From Oscillatoriales cyanobacterium USR001 (GTDB lineage: Bacteria; Cyanobacteriota; Cyanobacteriia; Cyanobacteriales; Microcoleaceae), in NCBI GenBank assembly GCA_001698425.1, contig MBRE01000040.1, positions 26,642-90,641 on the forward strand: a DNA stretch of 64,000 nt, read 5' to 3'. The notes beneath the pieces are model-generated. The model was not told where the DNA came from. It worked only from the letters and a program-made list of their open reading frames with translations, and did no database searches. The translations under genes were made by a program, and so were the position numbers. Position 1 is the first letter of the stretch. Every line of letters starts with the position of its first letter. Positions 56,437-64,000 of this stretch are shown here, in pieces.

Positions 56437-59058
56437 ATGGACGCAGATCGAGTATTGCCAGAAAAAGAGCAAGAAACTATCAACTTACCCCCTGATAATC
56501 CTGACAATTCCATTAATTTACCAGAGGATAAACCGGAAATCTCAGAATTAGAAAGCGTTTTAATTAGTTTGGATGCCAGCTTTAGCAAAGTATCAGAAAT
56601 TCCCGATGCCGTCAAACGAGAATACGCATTAATGCAAGAAGCAAAACGGCTGGATATTCCCGCTGAAAGCTATCGGCGAATGTTTGAAAATTACTACTTA
56701 GAAAAAAACTCTGTTCCCAAACCCCCTAAATATCCTTGGCTGAACCCACTGAGATTTTTAGACCAAAGACTCGGAGATTTTGTCAAATGGTGCGAAAATG
56801 TTTCCTTATATAGTTTAGCCACAGTTATCGGTCAATTTACCCTATTAGCAGCAATGGGCGCTTACTTTTGGGAAGCCCCCCAGCGTCAGCAACAAGCACT
56901 AACTGAAGCTCGGCAAGAAATTAGAAACCAGAAAGAAGTTGAATATTCTCAATCCAGAATTGAAGCCATAGAATTGCTTAATCAATCCTGCGAAAGTCTT
57001 TTAGGAGAACAGGCTCCTAATGCTAACCTAGAGAAGATTGAACTGAATAATTGTTATCATTTCCAGCTAGGATTAGCCACCTTTGCTCAATGGCCGCCAC
57101 AGTTTTATCGTTATGAAGGAGTCGATCTTTCTCAAATGAATCTAGCTGGCGCTAGTTTCAAAGGAGCCAATCTCGAAGGTGCAAACCTCGAAGGTGCAAA
57201 CCTCGAAGGTGCAAACTTAGAAAGAGTTAATCTGAAAGGGGCAAATTTGAAAAATGCCAATCTTAAAGGTGCAAATGTTCGTTTTGCTAACCTAGAAGGA
57301 GCCAATTTAGAAGGGGCAAATCTGGATGGTAGTAGAATGGCCCGTTGTTATCTCAGAGATACTAACCTGAAAAAAGCATCCCTGATTGGGGCGCAGTTAC
57401 TTTGGGCAGATTTGCAAGGAGCAGATCTTAGTTTAGCTAATCTTCAAGACGCAAATTTAAACCGGACTAATTTCCAAAAAGCTAATCTTTATAAAGCCAA
57501 CCTCAAGGGAGCTTCCCTACGATATGCCGATTTGCGGAAAGGAACTATAATAATTGGTGCAGAACTCGATCGCGCTAACTTGAAACGAGCTAAATTCTGG
57601 TCAGTAGATCAAGTAAAACGAGGTTACGACTGGGAAAAAGCAATTAAAGACAAAGATTGGGAAGAAAAAATTGCCAAACCTAGCGACGATAAGTACAAAG
57701 TCGGCTATCTCATCCCTAATGATTCCTCAACCTATAAATTGTATCAACAAGGGATAGAAAATGCAGTCAAAGAAAATAACCGCATCGAATTTTTACCAAT
57801 TGCTACCGGGGACAAAGTTGAAGACGAAGCGCAAGGAATCAAACAATTACGCACCCAAGATGTTGATGTAATTTTGTTGCGCCCCGTCGACTCAGAAAAA
57901 TCTGTAGCCGCGATTATTGATGCTTATGCCGCTGGTGCAGTAATCATTACTATAGGTAGTTGTCTCCCAGAAGATTCTCAAAGAGTTGTCTTTGCTTGTT
58001 ACGAAACTGATTCTTTCCAAATGGGCTATGACGTAGGCAGATATATGAGCGCTTGGGCAAGGACAAATTTACCAGGTCAACCACTGAATATAGGTTTTGT
58101 GGATGGAGTAGATTCCAGTCGCGTTTATCCTTATTATCAAGGCTTTCTGAGTGGTATTCCCGATCCTAATCTGACTTGGAATCAAGTAGCATCGACTAAT
58201 GCACAAACTCCAAAAGAATTGGATAAAGTCAAACAAATGCTCCAAAAAAACCCAAGTATTAACGCTCTTTGGGGTGGCACAGAGGTAACTACAAATTTGG
58301 CCATCCAAGCAGTTAAAGAGTTGGGTTTAGAGAAAAAAGTACAGGTATTTGGAAATGTCCCTGTAACACGCAAATTGGTAAATATGCTCCTCGATCCCAA
58401 CGAACCTCTGCAATCAATTATTGATGAATCACCAACAGATGCCGGATATCGAACCATTAAACATGGAATTGATGTAATAGAGGGCAAAACTTCTAGGGAA
58501 TATCAACATTTAATTTACCCCCATCGCTTACTTACTCAACGTGACAGCGCACAGATTAAGCAGTTACTAGATGCCACCCTTGATATTGCCAAAAACGATC
58601 TCAAAGCACCAGAAACACTGAAGAAAGTAGCTTTGATTCCGCCGGAACTTCCTTCTAGTTTGAGTGCGGCGATCGCCGTACCAGTACCCGCAATTACTGA
58701 TAAGAAAGTCATTGAGAAGTTACAAGAGCAATTCCAAAAAATCCTTGCCCAAAATTGGCAAACTGACAGCATTCAAGATGGTAAAACATCTATATCTATT
58801 AAGGATGATTTAGTTTATCGGGTGTTAGTAAACAGACAAGGAAAGGTTTCTTCCTACGAACCTCTGAATGAATCCTCTCTTGATTCTGCCCAAAAAACTC
58901 CCCTACTCAAATTATCAGTATCTGCATCGAAAGATAAAGAAACTGAGATTATCGATCCGACAAAAGTAGTCAAGGAACCTGTAGCAGAATTTAAAGTTAA
59001 ATTGACAGCTAATGGTAAAGTAGAAGTGCTTTGGGGGGAATCTTTTGTTGAGGAGTAA
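56437..59058 (+). CDS. Pentapeptide-repeat/periplasmic-binding-protein fusion (873 aa)
   Basis: Unusual multidomain membrane protein. Order: cytoplasmic helical N-terminus (about residues 1-120, including a second repeat-free region rich in Glu), one membrane helix (about 123-147), pentapeptide beta-helix (about 228-388, many EGANL/KGANL units), then a type I periplasmic-binding domain of the sugar/ribose Peripla_BP_4 type (about 418-700; KVGYLIPNDSSTYKLYQQG, GYDVGRYMSAW, LWGGTEVTTNLAIQAV), and a C-terminal beta-rich TonB-like region (about 750-870). The binding domain probably senses a ligand outside the membrane. The substrate is unknown. No permease is adjacent, so it is not a normal transporter partner. 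Confidence 0.88.
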   Translation: MDADRVLPEKEQETINLPPDNPDNSINLPEDKPEISELESVLISLDASFSKVSEIPDAVKREYALMQEAKRLDIPAESYRRMFENYYLEKNSVPKPPKYPWLNPLRFLDQRLGDFVKWCENVSLYSLATVIGQFTLLAAMGAYFWEAPQRQQQALTEARQEIRNQKEVEYSQSRIEAIELLNQSCESLLGEQAPNANLEKIELNNCYHFQLGLATFAQWPPQFYRYEGVDLSQMNLAGASFKGANLEGANLEGANLEGANLERVNLKGANLKNANLKGANVRFANLEGANLEGANLDGSRMARCYLRDTNLKKASLIGAQLLWADLQGADLSLANLQDANLNRTNFQKANLYKANLKGASLRYADLRKGTIIIGAELDRANLKRAKFWSVDQVKRGYDWEKAIKDKDWEEKIAKPSDDKYKVGYLIPNDSSTYKLYQQGIENAVKENNRIEFLPIATGDKVEDEAQGIKQLRTQDVDVILLRPVDSEKSVAAIIDAYAAGAVIITIGSCLPEDSQRVVFACYETDSFQMGYDVGRYMSAWARTNLPGQPLNIGFVDGVDSSRVYPYYQGFLSGIPDPNLTWNQVASTNAQTPKELDKVKQMLQKNPSINALWGGTEVTTNLAIQAVKELGLEKKVQVFGNVPVTRKLVNMLLDPNEPLQSIIDESPTDAGYRTIKHGIDVIEGKTSREYQHLIYPHRLLTQRDSAQIKQLLDATLDIAKNDLKAPETLKKVALIPPELPSSLSAAIAVPVPAITDKKVIEKLQEQFQKILAQNWQTDSIQDGKTSISIKDDLVYRVLVNRQGKVSSYEPLNESSLDSAQKTPLLKLSVSASKDKETEIIDPTKVVKEPVAEFKVKLTANGKVEVLWGESFVEE

Positions 59059-59107
59059 TCCTAAAGACCTTTGGTGTCAACTTAACGCCAAACCGTTAGT
59101 CCGACAG

Positions 59108-59315
59108 GGGTTTTAGCCCAGGGCTGTTTCATTCTCAATGCTAAATTTTAAAACCTAACCCGCCAACCCCCTTCCCTACAAGGGAAGGGGGAGTAATTAA
59201 TACTATTAAATATCGCAAAGATTTAATAGTAGGAATTGTTCTCCCCTCGACCTGCGGTCGAGGGAGAGGTCAAGCAATTTTTGGGGGGAGAATGAAACAG
59301 CCCTGGGTTTTAGCC
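59108..59315. mobile_element. MITE-like element (about 191 bp)
   Basis: A perfect 20-bp inverted repeat pair (CCCAGGGCTGTTTCATTCTC at 59117-59136 and its complement at 59288-59307) encloses two smaller GC-rich hairpins (CCCCCTTCCC/GGGAAGGGGG and a CTCCCTCGAC-type pair). An 11-bp direct repeat GGGTTTTAGCC (59108-59118 and 59305-59315) flanks it, consistent with a target-site duplication overlapping the ends by 2-3 nt. No ORF inside, so it is non-autonomous. Confidence 0.8.
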
Positions 59316-59332
59316 TAAGTTTACACCTATGC

Positions 59333-59373
59333 CTTCTTCCTTCTTCCTTCTTCCTTCTTCCTTCTTCCTTCTC
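59333..59373. repeat. GGAAGAA tandem array (complement strand)
   Basis: Six TTCCTTC heptamers directly downstream of the MITE-like element and abutting the channel gene stop. Confidence 0.9.
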
Positions 59374-61353
59374 TTATGTTTCATCTTCCGCAAAAGTAAT
59401 TAGCGAATCATTTGGTGTAAGATGCAGTCTTTTATCTAGGTTTGGGATTAAATCAATCCCAAACTTTTTGTCTTTATCCTGAGCAAATCCTCCAATTTTC
59501 ACCCCAATACAAACTTCTCCTCGGTTTTGGGCAGCAAGTACACAGTCAGCAAAGGTTAACTTACCAATATATTGCGGTGGGAAATAAAGCGATATTGGCT
59601 TTAGGTAAAGCTCATTGCCTTCGGCTGAGAAGAGTTCCCGATATATTGGTAAAACTAGAGGATCTTGAGATGCTTGGGCTAAAATTTTAGAGACAAATTG
59701 ATTAGTAATTAGGAAGTCTTTAACGCCAGCTTTGATAACTAAATCAGTTTCTTCTGAATCAACTATTTCGGCAATCAAGTCGGTGGTAACTTCATTTCCC
59801 GTTTCAGTGCTATAAGTTTTAAAAATTTCCCTTAACTCTAACAGAATAGTTAAAGTCTTGGCATCAACTTGCTCGGCATTTTGCCCTTGACCGGCTAAAA
59901 TTGAGATGCTATCAAATTGATAAGGTTTAAGTTTGTTTAATTCCTCAACTGAGTTTAAATCAACTTCAAAAGCATCCATTTTAATATCTGGATATGCCTT
60001 AGAAATTTTGTTAAATTCAGCTTCAATTTCAGGAGTTAAATTTTCTACTGCTAGGTTAACCCGCGAACCTTCTACTAAGTAAGCAGCGTATTCTCCTAAT
60101 GCAATGGGAGTTTTACTATTCCAGCCAATAATTAAATATTTTTCAATTTTTCTCTCTAAAGATTGGTGATGTTCGGCATAGCGAGTACCGTCAACTTGTA
60201 CTAAAGCATCTAAATGGAACTCGATCGTGGAGTCATCTTCTGCGATCATAATTACGTTATCATCGCTCGCTAATTTATAATGTTTATCGGGATTAAGTGC
60301 CACACAACCATTAGCATAGCGCACGCCGATTGGTATACCATTTAAGAAATGAAATGGTAACTGTCCAAATGTTAAACCCCCCCAGCCTTCTTCACGGGAG
60401 TAAAAATAGAATTCGTTGCCTTCAAAACCAACTAAGTTTAAATAAACTATTGCTAGGCCAATACTCCGGGATGTTTGTACTAAAATTCTTGCTAAAATAT
60501 CAGCTTCTGCCAGAGTGCTGATCGCTCCTGGAGCTAGATTTTGAGCCAGACGACGGTATTGTTCTGAGTGTATTTCTACGACGATCGGTGGTAAATTTTC
60601 AGATTCCTCCGTAGCCGCTAAAACTGCTAGGATAGATTTCACTGCACGGGCATCGGATAAATGTTTGGAGCTTTCAGTATCTAAAGTTTCGGCATCATTT
60701 AAAATAATTACTGATTTGGCATAGTTCACGCCCACTTTTTTCAGGTCGTTTATGTTAGTAATTGAACCGTTACGAGTGACTAATCTTGTTGTTTTTAGTT
60801 CTGCTATATTGGTTCTTAGAAAATCATCCATATACTCTTTATTTTCGGGAGACAGGATGACAATGGAGGCGTAGGATTCTGATTCATTAGCGATCACAAT
60901 TTCTTTAATAATGTCTATTATCCGGTTTTTGAATCCTAAAATCAATGTATGATTTTCTTCCACTACCAAACTTTTCCCTTTACGTAGGTCTTGGAGCTTT
61001 GCTTCAAATTCTTGGGTGATGAAAGCAACTAGACTGGAAAATAAGACTAAGCCAATAAAAATAGTAACTATTCCCACAAATTTAGCAGCAAAGTTGTCAT
61101 CTTCACCAGCATCTCTTAATCCAATTAGTTGTACAAATACATCCCAAGGAAAATCCGTTGGCTCTGTAGTATTATTGGGAAATAACCACTCGGATACGTA
61201 ACGGGCTATTGTCATTATTGCGAAAGCCGCAAAAAATGCTGAAGATAAAGCTAGAAAAACCGACATTCCTCCCTTTGACATAAAGTTGTCAAACTTATAC
61301 TGGAGTCGCTTTTTCCAAGAAACCTCATTAGAAACTCTTTTATTATTTGTCAT
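59374..61353 (-). CDS. CASTOR/POLLUX-type ion channel (RCK-like NAD-binding domains)
   Basis: A cation channel related to plant CASTOR/POLLUX and prokaryotic RCK channels. Two to three N-terminal membrane helices (about residues 29-52 and 88-115), a pore-loop region (VQLIGLRDAGEDDN), then tandem Rossmann-like NAD-binding domains (HTLILGFKNRIIDIIKEI; VIILNDAET; YLIIGWNSKTPIALGEYAA) that sense ligand or ions. GGAGCA precedes the ATG. Ion selectivity is not clear: no canonical TVGYG filter was seen. Length 659 aa. Confidence 0.85.
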   Translation of the reverse strand: MTNNKRVSNEVSWKKRLQYKFDNFMSKGGMSVFLALSSAFFAAFAIMTIARYVSEWLFPNNTTEPTDFPWDVFVQLIGLRDAGEDDNFAAKFVGIVTIFIGLVLFSSLVAFITQEFEAKLQDLRKGKSLVVEENHTLILGFKNRIIDIIKEIVIANESESYASIVILSPENKEYMDDFLRTNIAELKTTRLVTRNGSITNINDLKKVGVNYAKSVIILNDAETLDTESSKHLSDARAVKSILAVLAATEESENLPPIVVEIHSEQYRRLAQNLAPGAISTLAEADILARILVQTSRSIGLAIVYLNLVGFEGNEFYFYSREEGWGGLTFGQLPFHFLNGIPIGVRYANGCVALNPDKHYKLASDDNVIMIAEDDSTIEFHLDALVQVDGTRYAEHHQSLERKIEKYLIIGWNSKTPIALGEYAAYLVEGSRVNLAVENLTPEIEAEFNKISKAYPDIKMDAFEVDLNSVEELNKLKPYQFDSISILAGQGQNAEQVDAKTLTILLELREIFKTYSTETGNEVTTDLIAEIVDSEETDLVIKAGVKDFLITNQFVSKILAQASQDPLVLPIYRELFSAEGNELYLKPISLYFPPQYIGKLTFADCVLAAQNRGEVCIGVKIGGFAQDKDKKFGIDLIPNLDKRLHLTPNDSLITFAEDET

Positions 61354-61658
61354 TAAAATTGCTCCTTAAGCGTTTAACGAAAACTTTGTAATTTTACCAC
61401 CTATCGATCGCAATTATTATACCACTCTAGCGCAATAAGGCGATCGCACATTGATGATACCTATAGCTCTATTTGGGCAATTAAGCAAGGTCAACAAAAA
61501 GGCAAGGCGAGATCGGCGAAAGCACAAGGAAGAATCTCTGCTCCTATGACTTTAAAACTTTATATAGTTATCTGGGTAACTCTACATTTGCGATTTTGGC
61601 AACAGTTATCGTACAATAACCCCATTAATCTGTGTCGCATTGGTGTGAGGAATTAATT
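61354..61658. other. Intergenic region, nothing recognised
   Basis: Divergent promoter region between the channel gene and the porin gene. No RNA, repeat or coding signal was recognised. Confidence 0.5.
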
Positions 61659-63719
61659 ATGATCTCTGAAGTATTATGGAAATCTTTGATGGTGATGCCA
61701 GCAACTCTGGCGATCGCTTTGTTCGTGTCAGCTGGGGCGATCGCCAAACCAGTATCCCCAAGTAATGAAGAAATATCGAATCCAGCCTCACCCATCAGCG
61801 CTGATGAAATTCAGCCCAGTGGGGAAATAGCAAATGCAGCCCTACCTGCGATCGCCAATCAAATACCCACAAGCATTGAAACAGCATTAAATCCCACCTC
61901 ACCCCTAAATATTAGTGAGGAACAGCCCAAGGTGGCAGAACTTTCCCAACCCAATCTTGCCACATCCACCCCAGCCAATCTCGCCACCCCCGAAACCTTT
62001 GCAGTAGAAACAACTTTTCATCAACCCCTAACTAACTCAAACCCCATTCCTTCTATCATCCCGATCGTTGCTGATAGTAGTGAAGTCAAAAACTCAGAAA
62101 ATACCCCTCAACAGGGAGTCACCTCAATCGAGGAAATTTCTAACCTCGCAGCCGAAGACGGCACAATTTCTGAATTTTCTAACATCGCAGAAAATAACAC
62201 AGAAGATCAAGTAACATCCGTTTCCCAATTATCCGACGTTCAACCCACAGATTGGGCATTTCAAGCCCTACAATCCCTAGTAGAACGTTATGGTTGTATC
62301 GCCGGCTACCCCGATGGAACTTACCGAGGCAACCGGGCAATGACTCGTTACGAATTCGCCGCAGGCTTAAACGCTTGCTTAGAAAGGATTAACGAAATCA
62401 TCGCTTCTAATACCAATAACTTAGCCAAAAAAGAAGACCTAATTTCACTACAAAAACTGCAAGAAGAATTTGCCGCCGAATTAGCAACCTTGCGGGGACG
62501 AGTTGATGCTTTAGAAGCACGAACTTCTGAGTTAGAAGCTAACCAATTCTCTACTACCACAAAACTTACCGGTCAAGTAGTCACTTACGTAGGAGACGTT
62601 TTTGGTAAAGATGTCGGTAAGGCTAATACCACAACATTCGGTTATCAACTTTACCTCAGCTTAATCACTAGCTTCACAGGTAAAGACAGCTTAATAATTG
62701 GCATGGAATCCGCCAACATCACACGATTTGTTACTGCTGATTCCAATTTTCCTTCTGCTTCATTAGCATCGAGTTTCTCCGATCCTACAAGCAAAGGCAG
62801 TGATGAATTACGTTTGGGAATCCCCGCCACCGATGTATTTGGGAATGCCAAAAATAGTCTTGCGTTGAACTTATTCCAGTATAGTTTCCCGCTGAATGAC
62901 AAATTAATGATTTATTTGGCTGCATTTAGCGCCAATAGAATCCTCTCGGCTCCTATTATCGGCTCCAGCAGTTACTCCAATGGTTATCTCTCAGCCTACG
63001 CGAGATCCAATCCCTTAACCGCCCCAACAGGTTTGCAATCTGGTATTGGCGTAAAATGGGATATTGCTCCTTGGTTGAGTGTTGATATTTCAGCAGGAAG
63101 TGAAATCAATTCAGCAGATAACCCCACCAAGGGATTATTTAATGGTGGCTATGGTATCACGGTCCGACCAGTGCTTAATTTTGGTCGGTTAAAGATGACC
63201 GCTTTCTATCTACATACCTATTCCCCTGCTTTTGGTATTGACAGTTTTGCTGGTAGCAATGCTTCTAAGGTACTTGGTGTAGGACCGATCGTTGCTAACA
63301 CTTATATGGGTGCTCTCTCTTATCGAATTACTCCAAATATTGAAATGGGTGGTTCGATCGCTCATTCTAATGCACGGGCATTGGGTAGTGGCACGCGGGG
63401 AGATGCTGAGGTTTGGAGTTATGACTTTGGTTTCACCTTTTATGACTTAGGTAAAAAGGGCAATACTCTAGGCTTTGAATTTGGAGTACAACCAACACTC
63501 CGGGGTACTAGCAATCGGGCTTTAGCAGAAGGAATTGGCCTACCTTCAGGACAACGGAAAGATCGCGATACGGGGTATCACATTGAAGTTTATTACGCAC
63601 ATCGGCTCACCGACAATATCACGATTTCTCCAGGTTTTATCTGGCTGACAGCCCCTAACCATGATGCACGCAACAATGATGCGTTTCTGGGAGTGATTAG
63701 AACTACCTTTGATTTTTAG
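61659..63719 (+). CDS. SLH-domain OprB-family porin (iron-uptake porin type)
   Basis: An outer-membrane beta-barrel protein. The ATG at 61659 (MISEVLWKS) is chosen: a GAGGA site precedes it and a signal peptide (about residues 1-30) follows; the longer frame from 61632 is rejected. A low-complexity Pro/Ser/Asn linker (about 30-185) leads to one SLH domain (about 190-245; DVQPTDWAFQALQSL, GCIAGYPDGTYRGNRAMTRY), a short coiled coil (about 265-300), then an OprB-type barrel (about 305-686) ending in aromatic TFDF. Cyanobacterial SLH-OprB porins transport inorganic ions including iron. Confidence 0.92.
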   Translation: MISEVLWKSLMVMPATLAIALFVSAGAIAKPVSPSNEEISNPASPISADEIQPSGEIANAALPAIANQIPTSIETALNPTSPLNISEEQPKVAELSQPNLATSTPANLATPETFAVETTFHQPLTNSNPIPSIIPIVADSSEVKNSENTPQQGVTSIEEISNLAAEDGTISEFSNIAENNTEDQVTSVSQLSDVQPTDWAFQALQSLVERYGCIAGYPDGTYRGNRAMTRYEFAAGLNACLERINEIIASNTNNLAKKEDLISLQKLQEEFAAELATLRGRVDALEARTSELEANQFSTTTKLTGQVVTYVGDVFGKDVGKANTTTFGYQLYLSLITSFTGKDSLIIGMESANITRFVTADSNFPSASLASSFSDPTSKGSDELRLGIPATDVFGNAKNSLALNLFQYSFPLNDKLMIYLAAFSANRILSAPIIGSSSYSNGYLSAYARSNPLTAPTGLQSGIGVKWDIAPWLSVDISAGSEINSADNPTKGLFNGGYGITVRPVLNFGRLKMTAFYLHTYSPAFGIDSFAGSNASKVLGVGPIVANTYMGALSYRITPNIEMGGSIAHSNARALGSGTRGDAEVWSYDFGFTFYDLGKKGNTLGFEFGVQPTLRGTSNRALAEGIGLPSGQRKDRDTGYHIEVYYAHRLTDNITISPGFIWLTAPNHDARNNDAFLGVIRTTFDF

Positions 63720-63725
63720 TTAAAA

Positions 63726-63760
63726 GTTAACGGTTAACAGTTAACTGTTAACCGTTAACA
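63726..63760. repeat. GTTAACN short tandem repeat array
   Basis: Five heptamers of GTTAACG/GTTAACA/GTTAACT follow the porin stop codon. Confidence 0.9.
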
Positions 63761-63819
63761 GGTAATTGGTAATTGGACTTATATCATTTCCGTTTGATTT
63801 GATATACTTTTGTGGTGGA

Positions 63820-63917
63820 ATAGAAATTAAATAATTAGCTTGTTTGTAGTAAGCGCTTTAGCGCCCTTGGCGCTTACTACAAACCAAATCATCAAGTTAT
63901 TTAATTTTCATTTCTGT
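63820..63917. repeat. TAGTAAGCGC palindromic element, copy E (inverted relative to copy D)
   Basis: The hairpin TTGTAGTAAGCGC...GCGCTTACTACAA at 63844-63882 is flanked by GAAATTAAATAATTAGC on the left and CATCAAGTTATTTAATTTTC on the right, matching copy D in reverse orientation. Confidence 0.88.
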
Positions 63918-64000
63918 CAAAAGTTGAATATTTACTATCTGTAGTCATACTTTCAAGAATTGGTGTAATACCATTCCTAAAAAAGTTTTCAACAGTTTGG

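Overview
The window is chromosomal DNA from a cyanobacterium. It encodes the photosystem II extrinsic protein PsbU, the NDH-1 subunit NdhH, the cyanobacterial-type glutamate-cysteine ligase, the arginine dihydrolase/ornithine cyclodeaminase ArgZ/AgrE, the divisome protein Ftn2/ZipN (ARC6 homologue), DUF1400 hydrolases, an SLH-OprB porin and many pentapeptide-repeat proteins. HIP1 octamers (gcgatcgc) are dense throughout. Heptanucleotide tandem arrays (GTTAACN-like and GGAAGAA-like) and dispersed palindromes (TAGTAAGCGC..., AGAAACCCGGTTTCT) suggest a filamentous, probably non-heterocystous lineage (Oscillatoriales-like). That placement is inference.

Layout. 0-8 kb: a PAS-GGDEF-EAL protein cut by the left edge, a small conserved ORF behind a CRP-like palindrome, aspS, three small membrane/coiled-coil genes and a DUF1400 hydrolase. 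8-10 kb: a two-gene ABC-type ATPase plus Toprim-like/unknown cassette, AT-rich and resembling a defence module. 10-20 kb: ligA, an HD-domain protein, a second DUF1400 hydrolase, an MFS transporter, a pentapeptide protein, ndhH and rsmH. 20-23 kb: a response regulator-GAF-SpoIIE phosphatase followed by an RsbW-type kinase (partner switching). 23-29 kb: a small secreted peptide, nadB, psbU, two PsbU-like paralogues with Trp-rich and Met/His-rich tails, an FHA-adenylate cyclase and uppP. 29-37 kb: a CobW GTPase with a His-rich linker, a glycosyltransferase ending against a MITE-like element, ftn2, pdhA and an AGCS symporter. 38-39 kb: a toxin-antitoxin remnant, tRNA-Ala(GGC) and tRNA-Met(CAT) with an inverted tRNA fragment. 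39-51 kb: a LysM/M23 protein, trmL, gshA, a secreted pentapeptide protein, a Uma2 remnant, an orphan cysA-like ATPase, a pseudouridine synthase, a TerB-like gene, a DUF4168 gene, a DUF4351 remnant and argZ. 51-53 kb: a 481-bp tandem duplication of a two-gene cassette, then a DUF29 gene. 53-64 kb: an exported formylglycine-generating-enzyme homologue, MscS, a pentapeptide/periplasmic-binding-protein fusion, a MITE-like element, a CASTOR/POLLUX-type channel and the porin.

Most genes are single housekeeping units on alternating strands. Clear functional units are the ATPase pair, the phosphatase/kinase pair, the psbU family cluster and the duplicated small cassette. The most unusual items are the PsbU-derived proteins with low-complexity tails, the pentapeptide-PBP fusion, the ATPase/unknown pair, the duplicated cassette, and several decayed genes and non-autonomous elements between genes.
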